Positions 1-6,581 of a stretch of 10,145 nt of DNA are shown in pieces. The notes under the pieces are model-generated. The model searched no databases. It was not told the DNA's origin and saw nothing but the letters and a program-made list of their open reading frames with translations. The position numbers were made by a program, and so were the translations under genes. The DNA lies in the NCBI GenBank assembly GCA_964353865.1, contig CAYGXJ010000138.1, positions 1 to 10,145 on the forward strand, written 5' to 3'. Source of the stretch: RBG-16-64-43 sp964353865 (GTDB lineage Bacteria > Chloroflexota > Anaerolineae > Anaerolineales > RBG-16-64-43). Numbering within the stretch: position 1 is the stretch's first letter; every line of letters begins with the position of its first letter.

Positions 1-1
1 G

Positions 2-1045
2 GCGATCGCCCTCTGGCCCTGGAACGAGGATGCCCACCAACCGGACAAGGCCTACGCCCGCACCAAAAAGGGCGTGGACATGGAACGGGTGGCCTTCTTC
101 GCCACGGCGGTCACCACCCTGATCTCGGCCGGCTTCGGCGCCATCCCCGGTTCCTTCTTCGGCAACGGCTTCGAAGCCTTCCTGGCAGAGAACATCCTCC
201 GCTACCCCGAAAAGTCCACGATGGAGTACTCGGTCATCGGCCACCTGCACATCATGCTGGCCCTGATCGCCATCATGATGACCTTGATCATCGGCCGCTG
301 GCTCAACTTCAAGGGCATCCTGCACAAGATCGCCATGCCGCTGATCATCCTGGGAACCATCGTGCTCAACCTGGGGGTTTGGGGCGTGGTCACCCCGCTC
401 GAGCCGGTGGCCCACATGATCATCTACGTCGGCGCCACCCCGGCCATGCTGGGCGCGCTGATGCTGGTCATCTTCGGCTGGCAGAAACTGATCCGCGAAG
501 GCGTTGCCGGCATCCACAAGCCGACCTTCCTCCAGAAGCTGGCCGCCCTGGTGCGCGACCCGCTCAAGTTCGGACCGCTGTGGCAAATGGTCTTCATGAA
601 CTTCACCGTCAGCGGCATCGGCATTTTCATGGCGGTGCGCCTGGACGAGATCTTCCGCGTCTGGCCGGCGCGCGAGGAGCGCATTGAGCTGACCGGCCAT
701 TGGCACGTGCTCTCGGCCATCATCGCCACGATCATCTTACTGTACTACGGCGACATGATCGGCCTGACGGGCAAGCTGCGCAGGCTCTACGGTTGGGCGA
801 TCATCATACTTTCCGATGTCGCCTTCGCCTCAGTCACCATCTTCGAGATGAAGCGCTTGTTCGTTTCTGAGGCCACGCAGCAGCCGCTGGTCAACACGGT
901 CATGTTGCTGATGGACTTCGGCCTCGGAATGCTGCTCGTCGTCCTGGCAATGGTCATGGTCTGGCGGCTGGCCGACCTTTTCAAGAAGAAGGGCCGCTGG
1001 GCCGAAGAACTTGGGCAAGACGATCTCTGTGCGGAGGTGCGGTGA
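2..1045 (+). CDS. Polytopic membrane protein with two GHxH helix repeats, 5'-truncated; possible heme-binding (CtaA-like or heme-copper-oxidase-like)
   Basis: The frame is open from base 2, so the gene starts left of the window; the GTG at 74 is only the first possible start inside it, and residues here are numbered from it. About eight hydrophobic segments form two similar halves. Each half has a helix ending in SAGFG (18-22) or VSGIG (179-183), a loop with a Pro and acidic residues, a helix opening with GHLH (H57, H59) or GHWH (H209, H211), and two more helices. H114 lies in the fourth helix of half one; the matching helix of half two has no His. H-x-H pairs ligate hemes in helix X of heme-copper oxidases, and CtaA/COX15 heme A synthases consist of two related four-helix bundles with paired His, so both families are candidates. 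A CtaB-like gene downstream supports a heme link (inference). The TGA stop overlaps the next ATG by one base. The reading frame is near certain, the function only moderately supported. Confidence 0.72.
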   Translation, partial: AIALWPWNEDAHQPDKAYARTKKGVDMERVAFFATAVTTLISAGFGAIPGSFFGNGFEAFLAENILRYPEKSTMEYSVIGHLHIMLALIAIMMTLIIGRWLNFKGILHKIAMPLIILGTIVLNLGVWGVVTPLEPVAHMIIYVGATPAMLGALMLVIFGWQKLIREGVAGIHKPTFLQKLAALVRDPLKFGPLWQMVFMNFTVSGIGIFMAVRLDEIFRVWPAREERIELTGHWHVLSAIIATIILLYYGDMIGLTGKLRRLYGWAIIILSDVAFASVTIFEMKRLFVSEATQQPLVNTVMLLMDFGLGMLLVVLAMVMVWRLADLFKKKGRWAEELGQDDLCAEVR

Positions 1046-1947
1046 TGAAACGCCCGATCGTCCCGCTCCTGGCAGTCGTCCTGCTTCTTTCGGCTTGCAG
1101 TCCCGTTGACCTAAGCGCCATGCTCCCCGTCCACGAGACGGGTGTGGACCCGGAGGCGTGGGCCCTCGTCCCGGCGGGTGAGTTCCTATCCGGCCAGCAC
1201 AATGACCCGGTGACGATTGGGCATGACTACGAGATCATGGTCACCGATGCAACCGTGTCCCAATACGTCGCCTTCCTGAACCAGGCTCTGGCAGACGGCA
1301 CGCTGCGCATCGAGGGCGAGCGAGTCGTTGGCCGCTACCCCGGTGATGCGTTCCACGCGGTCAAACACGAGATCGAGATCGCGGCCGCCGACTATCTTTT
1401 CGTCCCATTGGGCGACCCGGCCTCCCGCTTCGCCTTCGAGGGCACCGCCTTCTCCGCCAACCCGGGCTACGAGGCCCACCCGATGACGAACGTCTCCTGG
1501 TTCGGCGCCTGGGGCTACTGCGGGTACTTCGGATACCGCCTGCCGAGCGAGCTGGAATGGGAGAAGGCCGCCCGCGGCTCCGTGGACAACCGTCCCTTCC
1601 CGTGGGGCGGCGAGATCCTCCGCAACAACGCCAACTTCTACGCCAGCCGTGATCCTTTCGAGGACATGGGTAGCTTCGGCTCACGCACCAGTCCGGTCGG
1701 GTTCTACAACGGCCGGAGCTATGGCGGCTATGCCACCCTGGACTCGGCCAGCCCGTATGGGCTGTACGACATGGCCGGTAACGTGTGGCAGTGGACCGGC
1801 GATGTGTATGAAGGACAGCACTACCGCTATCTGCGCGGCGGCTCGAAGGACACCTACGAGATGGACCTGCGCATCTGGGTGCGCAACAACGCCACGCCGA
1901 CCTACTACAGTCCGGGTGTCGGGTTTCGCTGCTTGAGGATTCCCTAG
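1045..1947 (+). CDS. FGE/SUMF1-fold lipoprotein lacking the catalytic cysteines
   Basis: ATG 1045 is preferred over GTG 1042 because GGAGG at 1033-1037 sits 7 bases upstream; the ATG overlaps the previous gene's TGA, indicating translational coupling. The N-terminus is a lipoprotein signal: MKR, a hydrophobic stretch, then LSAC with Cys18 as lipidation site, so it should be anchored on the outer face of the membrane. The rest is an FGE-sulfatase (SUMF1) domain: VPAGEF near residue 40, then HPMTNVSW, YRLPSELEWEKAARG, FPWGGE, SPYGLYDMAGNVWQW, YLRGGS and the C-terminal VGFRC. True formylglycine-generating enzymes carry two active-site cysteines between RGGS and GFRC; here that stretch (KDTYEMDLRIW and following) has none, so sulfatase activation is unlikely and a binding or assembly role is inferred. 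Its place between a His-rich membrane protein and a CtaB-like enzyme suggests an accessory to a membrane respiratory complex. Confidence 0.88.
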   Translation: MKRPIVPLLAVVLLLSACSPVDLSAMLPVHETGVDPEAWALVPAGEFLSGQHNDPVTIGHDYEIMVTDATVSQYVAFLNQALADGTLRIEGERVVGRYPGDAFHAVKHEIEIAAADYLFVPLGDPASRFAFEGTAFSANPGYEAHPMTNVSWFGAWGYCGYFGYRLPSELEWEKAARGSVDNRPFPWGGEILRNNANFYASRDPFEDMGSFGSRTSPVGFYNGRSYGGYATLDSASPYGLYDMAGNVWQWTGDVYEGQHYRYLRGGSKDTYEMDLRIWVRNNATPTYYSPGVGFRCLRIP

Positions 1948-2031
1948 ACGGACAATCGAGGGATCGGGGCATCCCGGAACCTGCGTGATCCGGCCGTCCA
2001 TCCACCCCAGAGGCTCAGCTCAGAGGAACAC

Positions 2032-2886
2032 GTGATCGCTACTCTCGCCAGACTTCGGCCATATTGGCAGTTGACCAAATCCTTGCAGACCGGCTTGTTG
2101 CTCTCCACCGGCCTGGCCGGCTACATGAGCGCCCGCTGCCCGGTCCTGCACTGGGACGACCTGCTCGGTTTGGGCCTCAGCCTGTTCATGGCCATCGCCG
2201 GTTCGACCATCCTGAACATGTGGTATGACCGCGACATCGACTCGGTCATGAACCGCACACACCATCGCCCGCTAGCTGCTGGTCGCGTTTTGCCCAACGA
2301 AGCTCTGCGCTTGGGGTTGCTGCTCTCCGCTCTGGGCGTCGGGCTGGCCGGATGGATGGATCCGCTTTACGGCCTGATCGTCATTGCCGGGTTGTTCTTT
2401 GATGTTGTCGTCTACACCCTGTGGCTGAAGCGCCGCACCTGCTGGAGCATCGTCTGGGGCGGGGTTTCGGGCGGCATGCCCATCCTTGCCGGACGCACGT
2501 TCGGGCTCGGACATGTGGACGGCATCGGCTTCCTGCTAGCTCTGGCGGTGTTGTTCTGGATCCCGACCCATATCCTGACCTTCTCCATGCGGTACCAGGA
2601 TGACTACGCATCCGCTGGAATTCCAACCTTCCCTTCCGCATACGGATTGGCGGCGACTCGCCTCACCATCGCCACTTGCAGCGTTGTCGCGGCGATGTCC
2701 ATTGGAGTCGCGGGCATTCTGATTGGCGTCGAGTGGGGCTTTGTCCGTCTGTTGGCTGTGCTCTCCGCCGGCCTTCTGCTTCTGGCTGTGGCCAGCACCT
2801 TCCGCCCCTCCGAGCGGGTCAACTTCGGGCTGTTCAAGTACGCCTCGGTGTACATGCTCAGCGCCATGATCTTGTTGTCGATCTAG
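2032..2886 (+). CDS. ctaB: Protoheme IX farnesyltransferase-like UbiA prenyltransferase (heme o synthase family)
   Basis: Integral-membrane UbiA-superfamily enzyme, 284 residues, about nine helices. Heme o synthase transfers a farnesyl group to the heme B vinyl, giving heme O for heme-copper oxidases. The first Asp-rich motif is N62-x3-D66-x3-D70 (NMWYDRDID), followed by MNRTHHRPLAAG (73-84), the typical CtaB R-T-x-x-R-P-L signature. The second motif is RYQDDYASAGIPTFP (187-201), matching the CtaB consensus for a DDY-x-x-A-G-I-P segment. The usual W-x-x-P-H-F before it is altered to WIPTHI (176-181), so this is a divergent member; a specialised paralogue or another aromatic-prenyl acceptor cannot be excluded. 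Start is GTG 2032, with GAGG at 2023-2026 about 5 bases upstream. An 84-base gap separates it from the FGE-fold gene, and a membrane protein follows at once. Such genes usually sit with oxidase genes, here presumably left of the window. Confidence 0.88.
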   Translation: MIATLARLRPYWQLTKSLQTGLLLSTGLAGYMSARCPVLHWDDLLGLGLSLFMAIAGSTILNMWYDRDIDSVMNRTHHRPLAAGRVLPNEALRLGLLLSALGVGLAGWMDPLYGLIVIAGLFFDVVVYTLWLKRRTCWSIVWGGVSGGMPILAGRTFGLGHVDGIGFLLALAVLFWIPTHILTFSMRYQDDYASAGIPTFPSAYGLAATRLTIATCSVVAAMSIGVAGILIGVEWGFVRLLAVLSAGLLLLAVASTFRPSERVNFGLFKYASVYMLSAMILLSI

Positions 2887-2946
2887 CTTGCGGTTGTCCG
2901 AGGGAACATGACACCAGGATCTTCTCTCGCCGGTGAGAGAACAACC

Positions 2947-3552
2947 ATGCGCATGACTGTTTTGGACCGCATCCTTCTTCTGATCACATCTCTCCTGGCC
3001 GCGTACCAGATCGCGGTTGGGATTGATGGGCTGGGCACTCTGCCCATCCTTGCCTACACCGTCGCCTTTGGCATCCTGCTCGTGGCCGGATTGTTGCTCA
3101 TCATTTTGGGCTTCGACGTGCTGGACAGCCCTATCGTGGTCATCGCCTCGACGGTCATCCCGCTCAGCCTGTCCTTGGGGCTGGTCTGGGAACACTGCTC
3201 CGCCTATCGGATCCTTTACCTGGTCTTTGTCATCGTTGGGTTTCTGACTGTCCTGACGACTCGCCTGCTCCCTTTGCGCGGCAAACTGCCCGTGATGGTT
3301 CTGGCGGTTGTCCATGCCATCGCCGGGCTGATGATCTTTGGGCTTCCCATCCTTCTCAGCATCACCGGGCAGGCGCGCCCCGCGTTCAGTCTGGTGGGTG
3401 TTGGGGGTGCCCTTATGGGTGTCGGCGGGCTGCTTCTGGCCTTGCACAAGGCCGGCAAACCGCTCCTATCTCGGGAAATGATTCTCAAGGCCCTGCCAGG
3501 ACTGCTCTTGCTCATGACGCTTGCCTTCGTAGCAGGGTTCACGTTGGGATAG
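2947..3552 (+). CDS. Seven-helix membrane protein of unknown function
   Basis: Not recognised. From ATG 2947 it has 201 residues with about seven hydrophobic segments, near 7-25, 33-56, 62-80, 88-106, 114-137, 147-166 and 181-199. A WEHCSAYR segment (81-88) lies between helices 3 and 4, and His123 sits inside helix 5 (VVHAIAGLM). No catalytic motif of a known family is visible. ATG 2947 is chosen because GGTGAG at 2932-2937 is 9 bases upstream and the first helix begins soon after; ATG 2908 is possible (AGGG only 3 bases away) but would add 13 polar residues. It begins about 60 bases after the CtaB-like gene on the same strand, so co-transcription and a link to that pathway are inferred. Confidence 0.78.
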   Translation: MRMTVLDRILLLITSLLAAYQIAVGIDGLGTLPILAYTVAFGILLVAGLLLIILGFDVLDSPIVVIASTVIPLSLSLGLVWEHCSAYRILYLVFVIVGFLTVLTTRLLPLRGKLPVMVLAVVHAIAGLMIFGLPILLSITGQARPAFSLVGVGGALMGVGGLLLALHKAGKPLLSREMILKALPGLLLLMTLAFVAGFTLG

Positions 3553-3603
3553 ACCCTACGGGCTGGCCACTCACCCGCCACCCATCGGGCAAATCCCCCA
3601 CAT

Positions 3604-3610
3604 AAGGAGG
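3604..3610 (+). promoter_or_regulatory. Strong Shine-Dalgarno site AAGGAGG
   Basis: AAGGAGG followed by an 8-base spacer to ATG 3619. It is a full match to the anti-SD core and fixes the start of the six-helix membrane protein; the other genes in this series have weaker sites. Confidence 0.8.
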
Positions 3611-3618
3611 AGGGTCTC

Positions 3619-4314
3619 ATGTCTTCGAGAAACACATGGTGGGGCAAGACACTGCGCATCATCGGGATCGTATTGATGAGCCTGACCGCCGCCTTCACTA
3701 TCATGGGCGGCGCCGGGACGAGCTGCGTGGCCCTGAACCCGACCGGGTTCGGAGATAAGTTCGCTCCGATCGCAAGAGTCCAATGGCTGTACATTCTCTT
3801 CGTCCTCGTTACACTCGCCATCGGGATCATGGGCGTGCGTGCGGTTGTCCTTCTCGTGAAGGGAACCAAGAACGCCTATCGCTACACGATGATCGCATTG
3901 GCGCTGGGCACACTGGTCGGCGTCGGCCACATGGCCGCTTCGCGTGTCCTGCGCGGCTCGTCCATGCCGGTGGACATGGTCGTTTACACAACCGTCATGA
4001 CTCTGATCGTCTTCCTTCTCTTCCGCATCCCCGGCGTTTGGCAGGGCGTGGACTACGAGAAGCCCGCTGCCGAGAAGAAGACGGGCCGTCAGGCCGCCGC
4101 CATTGCGCTGGGCGCCTCAGGGCTGCTGGTCTTGAGCATCCAATTCATTATGGCCCCCACCCACAGCATCGACGGGATCAACTATGCCGACGTCTGGCAC
4201 ACGGCGCTGACCCTTGTCGGTTCGGGTCTGGTTCTCGCCGGCATCGTGCGAGCCAACGCAGTGACCGTCTTCCGGTTGGCTCTCGCCCGATGTAGAAGAC
4301 CTTCCACTGCGTGA
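3619..4314 (+). CDS. Six-helix membrane protein of unknown function
   Basis: Not recognised. It is 231 residues long with about six hydrophobic segments, near 11-31, 53-80, 90-108, 118-137, 158-178 and 194-212. Visible points are GGAGTSCVALNP after helix 1 (single Cys36 in what could be an exposed loop), GVGHMAASRVLRG (101-113) with a His at the end of helix 3, a charged loop EKPAAEKKTGR (147-157) between helices 4 and 5, and VWHTALT (192-198) at the start of helix 6. The start is well defined: AAGGAGG at 3604-3610 lies 8 bases before ATG, the strongest ribosome binding site in this series. It is the last gene of the apparent left-hand series; a 66-base gap separates it from the previous gene. 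The His and Cys residues allow, but do not show, a heme- or metal-related role. Confidence 0.82.
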   Translation: MSSRNTWWGKTLRIIGIVLMSLTAAFTIMGGAGTSCVALNPTGFGDKFAPIARVQWLYILFVLVTLAIGIMGVRAVVLLVKGTKNAYRYTMIALALGTLVGVGHMAASRVLRGSSMPVDMVVYTTVMTLIVFLLFRIPGVWQGVDYEKPAAEKKTGRQAAAIALGASGLLVLSIQFIMAPTHSIDGINYADVWHTALTLVGSGLVLAGIVRANAVTVFRLALARCRRPSTA

Positions 4315-4703
4315 AGCGGATGGCCGGAACGTAACGAGCATGGCCGGCCACTGTCCAGGTGCAGAGGGCTGTGGGCAGCCGCTCCTCTGGAACTGCCGGA
4401 CGCCCCCGGTGCTTGGACTCTCCCGCTCAAGCGCAGGATAGGTACGGCGGTGCCCTCCTGGGTTTCATCATGGGCTGCCCCTTCAGTGGGGCAGCCCATT
4501 GCCTTGCTTGACAGTTGTCCCTGCAATCCGTCCTTCCCTACGTTCATTGGGCAAAGGGCGCAGGGAGTCTCGATCTGCGATCCAGCGCGAACCGGAGGGT
4601 CGGGGACGGCAGTCTCTACTGACCGCCAGGATGGCCGCGGCGCGCCACCGCTTGCGCGCGGCCGCGAGAGCTACACATCGACGAAGATCCGCGGCGATCG
4701 AAC
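4315..4703. other. Intergenic region with one terminator-like hairpin
   Basis: 389 bases between the left-hand series and the next membrane protein gene. The supported structure is the hairpin at 4470-4499. A TTGACA at 4508-4513 matches a -35 box, but no convincing -10 box lies 16-18 bases downstream, so no promoter is called. Several plus-strand frames are open here, as expected for GC-rich DNA, and none reads like a protein. Confidence 0.5.
4470..4499 (+). terminator. Perfect 12-bp hairpin, probable terminator of the left-hand gene series
   Basis: ATGGGCTGCCCC (4470-4481) and GGGGCAGCCCAT (4488-4499) are exact inverted repeats with a 6-base loop TTCAGT. The GC-rich stem lies 156 bases after the stop of the last gene in the series. 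The following bases (TGCCTTGCTT) are only moderately T-rich, so it could be a weak intrinsic terminator or an RNA-stabilising structure. Confidence 0.55.
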
Positions 4704-5258
4704 ATGCCCACCGCCCTCACCTCCTCCGGCTTCTGGGTCAGCGCGGGGAGCGCCGCCGCGCTCGCCATCCTGCTGGCCGCGCTCGTGGTTGGCCTCCTCC
4801 CGAGCGACCGGTTTCGCAGCATGGGCTTGGAGGTCGTGCTGGCCACCGCCCTTTTCTGGGGAGTCCTGGCGACAGTGCTCGTTCTCTCTATGTGGGACTC
4901 GTACTACACGTTCTTTGCACAAGATTGGCAACGTCTTCTGGCACCCCTTTGGGCTATTCTCTACGCAGGCATTGCGCTCCTCTTGTGGTGGCTGACGCGC
5001 CGGCTGCCTGGGCCGCCGGCTCTCATCTTTGTCATTCTGGGTGGCCTGGAGTCGCTCGTCGAACATTCCTTCGCCAAATGGCGCGCGGGCCTTGTCGAGA
5101 GGGTGCCGATGCTGGCCGGGGTCGAGCCAGCGCCGGTGTTGGTCTTTGCATTCTTTGAATACGTCATATACTGGGGGTTAACGCTCGTGCTCGCCCGCCT
5201 GCTCGCCGTGCCGCTGTCTGCACTCCGATCCCGCCCAATTTGCCGCACGCCATCATGA
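4704..5258 (+). CDS. Membrane protein of unknown function with MWDSYY motif
   Basis: Not recognised. It has 184 residues and about five hydrophobic segments, near 10-32, 42-62, 78-97, 104-121 and 143-168. Candidate conserved features are MWDSYYTFFAQDW (63-75) just after helix 2, LLLWWLTRRLPG (92-103), GGLESLVEH (113-121) with two acidic residues and a His in or beside helix 4, and FAFFEYVIYW (148-157) with a Glu inside the last helix. The buried acidic and aromatic residues argue for a functional membrane protein rather than a chance ORF. No good Shine-Dalgarno site precedes ATG 4704, so an alternative start in the upstream open frame is possible, though the hydrophobic segment begins soon after this ATG. 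The next membrane gene starts about 30 bases downstream, which suggests co-transcription. Confidence 0.75.
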   Translation: MPTALTSSGFWVSAGSAAALAILLAALVVGLLPSDRFRSMGLEVVLATALFWGVLATVLVLSMWDSYYTFFAQDWQRLLAPLWAILYAGIALLLWWLTRRLPGPPALIFVILGGLESLVEHSFAKWRAGLVERVPMLAGVEPAPVLVFAFFEYVIYWGLTLVLARLLAVPLSALRSRPICRTPS

Positions 5259-5292
5259 TCGATTCTCGGGATGCTTCGGGCGGAGGCAGATG

Positions 5293-5685
5293 ATGAAGAC
5301 GCTTCGCGGCGGCGGCCGTTCGGCCCTGGCGGTGGTGCTCGGCGCCTTTTCGGCGCTGGTCGCATTCGGGTTGCTCCTGGCCCTCGCCTGGTTGTTGCCC
5401 CTCAGCGAGAACCGCATTTACCGATTGGCCACATTGATCATCGTCACAGGCTTGTCGCTCATCGCCGGCGGCTACCTGAGCGCCACGCTCGCGGGCCGCG
5501 AGCGCGTCAAATACGGTTTCGCGTTGGGTGGCGTCGTGGGCGGAGTCGGCTTCGGCTACATTTTTGGCCCCACCTGGTGGCTCGCGCTTGCCATTCCGCT
5601 CTCGGCGCTCATGGGCGGCGCCGGAGGCTGGCTGGCCAACTGGCAACCCACGCGCGGGCGTCCGGTCGACTCGGATAGCACCTAG
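5293..5685 (+). CDS. Small four-helix membrane protein of unknown function
   Basis: About 130 residues with a basic N-terminus (MKTLRGGGR) and roughly four hydrophobic segments. The second half is Gly- and Ala-rich (GYLSATLAGRERVKYGFALGG and following), with glycine zipper-like spacing, and the last helix is followed by a short polar tail. It loosely resembles small bacterial membrane proteins of the YrzE/TIGR04086 kind, with a four-helix Gly-rich layout, but no diagnostic motif supports a firm assignment. Two adjacent ATGs exist: 5290 lies 3 bases and 5293 6 bases after GGAGG (5282-5286), so 5293 is preferred. It lies between the MWDSYY membrane protein and the hydrolase on the same strand. 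Confidence 0.7.
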   Translation: MKTLRGGGRSALAVVLGAFSALVAFGLLLALAWLLPLSENRIYRLATLIIVTGLSLIAGGYLSATLAGRERVKYGFALGGVVGGVGFGYIFGPTWWLALAIPLSALMGGAGGWLANWQPTRGRPVDSDST

Positions 5686-5747
5686 CCCATCCGTGGTCCT
5701 CACGCCGCCAGAGGGAGTCCATTCCGCTTGGCCCATGGAGCGCACCC

Positions 5748-6581
5748 ATGATTCGTGAAGAGGGCGTCTTTAAAGGTTTCGGCGGCATCGACCTCGCCTT
5801 CCAGAACTGGAAACCCGAAGGACCCGTGCGCGCGATCCTCGTCATCGTTCATGGGTTCGGCGAGCACATCGGCCGCTACGCCAACGTGGTCGAGGGTCTC
5901 GTCCCGCGCGGATATGCCGTGTGGGGCTTCGATCAGCGCGGCCATGGACGATCCTCGGGGCAGCGCGGACACATCGGCGCGTGGCGCGAGTACCGCGAGG
6001 ACCTGGCCAGTTTCGTGCGCTATGTCTCGGCGCACGAGAAGAATCGCAACCTGTTCCTCTTGGGGCACAGCCTGGGCTCGCTCATCGCGCAGGATTGCGT
6101 CCTGCACTATCCTGAAGGCCTGCGCGGGTGCATCCTGAGCGGTATCCTGTTTGAGCCCGTGGGTGCGGCCAAGCCCGCCCTCGTGGCTGCGGCCAAGCTG
6201 TTGTCGCGCGTCCAGCCAACTTTCCCGCTGGACTTGCGCCTCGAGACCTCAGCCCTCTCACGCAACAAAGATGTGGTGGAGGCCTACGAGCGCGACCCAC
6301 TCGTTCATCACAAGGCGACCCCGCGCTTCGGCACCGAGTCGCTTAGGACGATCGAATGGGTCAAAGCCCACTCGCCCGAATGGAAACTGCCGGTGCTCAT
6401 CCTGCATGGCGACTCCGACCGCATCAATGCGCCACACGGCAGCCAGGTGTTCTACGACTTGGTGCAAATCCCCGACAAGGAAATGCGCCTCTACTCGGGC
6501 GGCTATCACGAGTCGCACAACGATCTCGAATACCCGCGCGTGGTAGCCGATATGGACGCGTGGATGTCCAGATACATGTAG
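5748..6581 (+). CDS. Alpha/beta hydrolase, monoacylglycerol lipase / lysophospholipase type
   Basis: A 277-residue Hydrolase_4-type (PldB/MGL-like) serine hydrolase. Visible motifs are HGFGEH (35-40) forming the oxyanion hole region, GFDQRGHGRSSGQRGH (60-75) typical of the monoglyceride lipase group, the nucleophile elbow GHSLGS with Ser108, HGDSDRI (220-226) with probable catalytic Asp224, and YHESHND (253-259) with His257 as the probable catalytic His. The triad is therefore complete and the length is normal. There is no signal peptide or membrane helix, so it should be cytosolic or peripheral. Expected substrates are monoacylglycerols, lysophospholipids or related esters; the exact one cannot be told. 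GGAG at 5737-5740 lies 7 bases before ATG 5748. It is separated by 62 bases from the preceding small membrane protein, so co-expression is possible but not shown. Confidence 0.93.
   Translation: MIREEGVFKGFGGIDLAFQNWKPEGPVRAILVIVHGFGEHIGRYANVVEGLVPRGYAVWGFDQRGHGRSSGQRGHIGAWREYREDLASFVRYVSAHEKNRNLFLLGHSLGSLIAQDCVLHYPEGLRGCILSGILFEPVGAAKPALVAAAKLLSRVQPTFPLDLRLETSALSRNKDVVEAYERDPLVHHKATPRFGTESLRTIEWVKAHSPEWKLPVLILHGDSDRINAPHGSQVFYDLVQIPDKEMRLYSGGYHESHNDLEYPRVVADMDAWMSRYM

Noticed and set aside
1361..2005. Minus-strand open frame opposite the FGE-fold gene
   Set aside because: Arg/Ser/Pro-rich shadow of a well-conserved SUMF1 domain.
2536..3447. Long minus-strand open frame (about 300 codons) opposite the ctaB-like and seven-helix genes
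   Set aside because: Its Gln/Asp/Gly/His-rich, low-order text is what the antisense of hydrophobic membrane genes yields; the plus-strand genes have clear motifs and RBSs.
4508..4513. Perfect TTGACA, considered as a promoter for the genes from 4704 (another is at 7044-7049)
   Set aside because: No acceptable -10 box at the right distance in either case.
4450..5158. Overlapping plus-strand open frames around the MWDSYY membrane protein
   Set aside because: Compositions are Arg/Pro/Ser-rich noise; only the frame from 4704 shows ordered membrane segments.
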